From Comamonadaceae bacterium UBA2121 (lineage in GTDB: Bacteria; Pseudomonadota; Gammaproteobacteria; Burkholderiales; Burkholderiaceae_C), in NCBI GenBank assembly GCA_002331385.1, contig DCYB01000012.1, forward strand, positions 1-64,000: 64,000 nucleotides of DNA, read 5' to 3'. Positions 61,525 to 64,000 of this stretch are shown one piece after another (position 1 is the first letter of the stretch; every line of letters starts with the position of its first letter). Both the position numbers and the translations under genes were made by a program. Under the pieces are notes generated by a model, which did no database searches, was not told where the DNA came from, and worked only from the letters and a program-made list of their open reading frames with translations.

Positions 61525-62199
61525 ATGGAATCATCTGCCACCAGCACCATTGCCGACTCCCTCACGCGCGCCATCGTCGAGCACAAGCTCCAACCCGGAA
61601 CCAAGCTGGGCGAGCAAAAGCTGGCCGACCATTTTGGCGTCTCGCGTACGTTGGTGAGGCAGGCGCTGTTCCAGCTGTCGCAGAATCGTCTGGTCACACT
61701 GGAGCCGGCGCGCGGCGCGTTCGTTTCGACCCCTTCGGTGGAAGAAGCCAAACAGGTGTTCGCTGTGCGGCGCATGCTTGAAACCGAAATGACGCGCACC
61801 TTCGTGCAGCAAGTCAAACCCGCGCAGATCAAGGCGCTCAAGGCACACATCACCGCCGAGAAGAAGGCCATGGACCGCAACGACGTCGGCCAGCGCACGG
61901 AACTGCTGGGCGACTTTCACGTGGTGATGGCCGAATTGATGGGCAATGGCGTGCTCGCGCAGTTGCTGGGCGACCTGATTTCACGTTGCGCGCTCATCAC
62001 GCTCATGTACCAGAGCACGACGGCGGCCGAGCACTCGCACGAAGAGCACGAAGCCATCGTGCGCGCGCTCGCCGACAAGGACGAAGACACCGCCGTGCGC
62101 CTGATGCAGGAGCACCTCCAACACGTGGAAGAAGGCCTCACCTTCGACCGGGACATGCCCACCAACGACCTGTCGATGGCGCTGTCCGCCGTGGCCTAA
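61525..62199 (+). CDS. GntR-family (FCD) transcriptional regulator
   Basis: A 224-residue regulator: an N-terminal GntR winged helix (about 5-70, GTKLGEQKLADHFGVSRTLVRQAL) and a C-terminal FCD ligand domain (about 75-210) with the His residues expected for metal-assisted acid binding (DFHVVMAEL, EEHEAIVRAL). It is divergent from uraH and followed by puuE after 12 bases, so it probably controls the purine-catabolic genes and may be co-transcribed with puuE. I chose the ATG with GAAGAG 8 bases upstream; a GTG 7 codons earlier is possible. Confidence 0.92.
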   Translation: MESSATSTIADSLTRAIVEHKLQPGTKLGEQKLADHFGVSRTLVRQALFQLSQNRLVTLEPARGAFVSTPSVEEAKQVFAVRRMLETEMTRTFVQQVKPAQIKALKAHITAEKKAMDRNDVGQRTELLGDFHVVMAELMGNGVLAQLLGDLISRCALITLMYQSTTAAEHSHEEHEAIVRALADKDEDTAVRLMQEHLQHVEEGLTFDRDMPTNDLSMALSAVA

Positions 62200-62211
62200 C
62201 CGTGGATCGAC

Positions 62212-63171
62212 ATGACCTATAACGCCTGCGCACCCTATCCTCGCGACCTCATCGGCTATGGCCGCACGCCCCCACATCCCGAGTGGCCGGGCAAGGCCCG
62301 CGTGGCCGTGCAGTTCGTGCTCAATTACGAGGAAGGCGGCGAGAACTGCGTGCTGCATGGCGATGCGGCAAGCGAGCAATTCCTGTCCGAGATGTTCAAC
62401 CCGGCCGCCTATCCGGAACGCCACATGAGCATGGAGGGCATCTACGAATACGGCTCGCGTGCCGGCGTGTGGCGCATCCTGCGCGAATTTGAAAAGCGCA
62501 AGCTGCCGCTCACCGTTTTCGGTGTGGCAACGGCCTTGCAGCGCCACCGTGAAGTGGCACAAGCCTTTGATGAACTGGGCCATGAAGTGGCCTGCCACGG
62601 ACTCAAGTGGATTCACTATCAGGGCGTGCCGGAAGAGGTCGAGCGCGCGCACATGGCGCAGTGCATGGAGATTTTCGGCGAGCTGTATGGAAAGAACGGC
62701 GACCACGGCCTCGGCTGGTACACGGGCCGCGACAGCCCGAACACGCACCGCATCGTGGCAGACAACGGCGGCTTTGCCTATGACAGCGATTACTACGGCG
62801 ATGACCTGCCCTTCTGGATGACCGTGAAGACAACGGATGGCGGCGAACACCAGCAACTGATCCTGCCCTACACACTCGACGTGAACGACATGCGCTTCGC
62901 GCTGCCGCAGGGCTACTCGCACGCCGATCCGTTCTTCCAGTACATGAAGGACAGCTTCGATGCGCTCTACGCCGAAGGGGATCCTGCTGGCGAGAACGCA
63001 CCGAAGATGATGAGCATCGGCATGCACTGCCGCCTGCTGGGCCGTCCCGGACGCATCGTGGCGCTGCAGCGCTTTCTGGATCACATCCAGCAACACGACA
63101 ACGTCTGGGTTGCCCGCCGCATCGACATCGCCCGCCACTGGGCCCAGCGCTTTCCCGCGCCGCAACTTTGA
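62212..63171 (+). CDS. puuE: Allantoinase PuuE (polysaccharide-deacetylase fold)
   Basis: PuuE opens allantoin to allantoate and is not related to the amidohydrolase AllB. The 319-residue protein, starting MTYNACAPYPRDLIGYG, has the NodB-like fold with QFVLNYEEGGENC near the N terminus, LPLTVFGVATALQRH, the metal His in EVACHGLKWIHY and GWYTGRDSPNT, the usual PuuE blocks. GGATCG precedes the ATG. It lies between the GntR gene and the uraD-allC fusion. Confidence 0.94.
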   Translation: MTYNACAPYPRDLIGYGRTPPHPEWPGKARVAVQFVLNYEEGGENCVLHGDAASEQFLSEMFNPAAYPERHMSMEGIYEYGSRAGVWRILREFEKRKLPLTVFGVATALQRHREVAQAFDELGHEVACHGLKWIHYQGVPEEVERAHMAQCMEIFGELYGKNGDHGLGWYTGRDSPNTHRIVADNGGFAYDSDYYGDDLPFWMTVKTTDGGEHQQLILPYTLDVNDMRFALPQGYSHADPFFQYMKDSFDALYAEGDPAGENAPKMMSIGMHCRLLGRPGRIVALQRFLDHIQQHDNVWVARRIDIARHWAQRFPAPQL

Positions 63172-63189
63172 ACCACGAGGGCCAACGCC

Positions 63190-64000
63190 ATGACTCTGAC
63201 CCTGCAGCAACTCAACCAGGCCGACGCCGCCGAAGCAACGCAACTGCTGGACGGCATCTACGAACACTCGCCATGGATCGCCGCTGCCGCCATGGCCGCG
63301 CGTCCGTTCCGCTCGCTCGCGCACCTCAAGCACGCACTGGCGCAGGTGGTGAACACGGCCAGCGCATCGGCCCAACTGGATCTGATCCGCGCCCACCCCG
63401 AGCTGGCGGGCAAGGCCATGGTGTCCAACACGCTGACCGCCGAGTCCACGCACGAGCAAAGCAAGGCCGGCCTGACGCAATGCACGCCTGAAGAATTCGC
63501 CCGCATCCAGCAACTGAATGCAGACTACAACCAGCGCTTTGGTTTCCCCTTCATCCTCGCGGTGCGCGGCCCGCGCGGAACGGGTCTGGGCAAGCAGGAC
63601 ATCATCGACACCTTCGCCCGCCGACTGTTCAACCACCCGGAATTCGAGCGCGCCGAAGCGCTGCGCAACATCCACCGCATCGCCGAAATCCGGCTGAACG
63701 ACAAGTTCGGTTTCGAACCCGCGCTTGGCAACGATGTGTGGGATTGGCAAGAGCGACTGGCCCAGCACACCGACCCCGGCTATGCCGAACTGGGGCAGCT
63801 CACCGTCACCTACCTGACCGACGCGCACCGCGCCTGTGCGCAGCGCATCAGCCACTGGATGCGTGACTGCGGTTTTGACGAGGTGGAAATCGACGCCGTC
63901 GGCAATGTCGTGGGCCGCTACCGTCCTGCGCAGGAAGGCGGCCAATACCTGCTCACCGGCAGCCACTACGACACGGTGCGCAACGGCGGCAAATACGATG
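63190..64000 (+). CDS. UraD-AllC fusion: OHCU decarboxylase plus allantoate amidohydrolase (cut by window end)
   Basis: An open frame from the ATG at 63190 runs to the window edge without a stop (270 residues seen). Residues 1-167 form a complete UraD domain, which decarboxylates OHCU to S-allantoin: HSPWI, the catalytic His in RAHPELAGKA (His69), EQSKAGL and FGFPFILAVRG. After a short link, residues 200 onward start an M20-family amidohydrolase of the AllC type, with RISHWMRDCGFD, DAVGNVVGRY and the metal motif GSHYDTVRNGGKYD (His259, Asp261). The stretch between shows no stop or frameshift. The rest lies beyond the window. Confidence 0.9.
   Translation, partial: MTLTLQQLNQADAAEATQLLDGIYEHSPWIAAAAMAARPFRSLAHLKHALAQVVNTASASAQLDLIRAHPELAGKAMVSNTLTAESTHEQSKAGLTQCTPEEFARIQQLNADYNQRFGFPFILAVRGPRGTGLGKQDIIDTFARRLFNHPEFERAEALRNIHRIAEIRLNDKFGFEPALGNDVWDWQERLAQHTDPGYAELGQLTVTYLTDAHRACAQRISHWMRDCGFDEVEIDAVGNVVGRYRPAQEGGQYLLTGSHYDTVRNGGKYD

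Overview
The window reads as a chromosomal segment of a GC-rich betaproteobacterium, most likely Burkholderiales of the Comamonadaceae type. The main reason is the long minus-strand block pilW-rodZ-ispG-hisS-yfgM-bamB-der-hfq-hflX-hflK-hflC-(DUF2065)-hisZ-purA-phosphoribosyltransferase, an order characteristic of that group. The short H-NS protein with its TWTGRGKAPKW motif agrees. Everything here was read from the sequence alone, with no database search. No tRNA, rRNA, CRISPR array, prophage or insertion sequence was seen.

Layout. Bases 1-19.7 kb: minus-strand housekeeping genes for purine salvage and synthesis (phosphoribosyltransferase, purA), histidine (hisZ, hisS), membrane quality control (hflC, hflK), ribosome and RNA factors (hflX, hfq, der, rlmN, rluB), outer-membrane assembly (bamB with a YfgM-like partner), isoprenoids (ispG), cell shape and pili (rodZ, pilW), ndk and scpB. 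19.9-23.5 kb: rluD, nlpD, pcm, surE, with no rpoS after nlpD. 23.7-31.4 kb: a PhoD-like phosphatase, an SLC13-type transporter, mutS, two small uncharacterised genes and a lone ABC ATPase. 31.4-40.8 kb: a four-gene RND efflux operon (adaptor, two permeases, outer-membrane lipoprotein). 41.0-46.2 kb: an Anbu-type proteasome-like protease, an alpha/beta hydrolase, uppP, an MFS transporter and a flavin monooxygenase. 46.4-55.0 kb: acnA, an AT-rich patch with an hns gene and a candidate 6S RNA, then apaH, a rhlE-type helicase, a YpfJ-type metalloprotease and dcd.

55.0-64.0 kb is a purine-catabolism cluster. It encodes guanine deaminase, a BMP-type periplasmic binding protein, membrane urate oxidase PuuD, XdhC, a TonB-like protein, HIU hydrolase UraH, a GntR/FCD regulator, allantoinase PuuE and a UraD-AllC fusion that runs off the window. 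Together they cover guanine to xanthine and urate through HIU, OHCU and allantoin to allantoate breakdown. The xanthine dehydrogenase subunits themselves are not in the window. Related GTGTATRCAA-like motifs lie upstream of puuD and between uraH and the regulator, which suggests joint control.

Most noteworthy: the candidate 6S RNA upstream of apaH, the orphan Anbu gene, the UraD-AllC fusion with its putative regulon, the missing rpoS, and the long disordered tails meeting at the scpB/rluB overlap.
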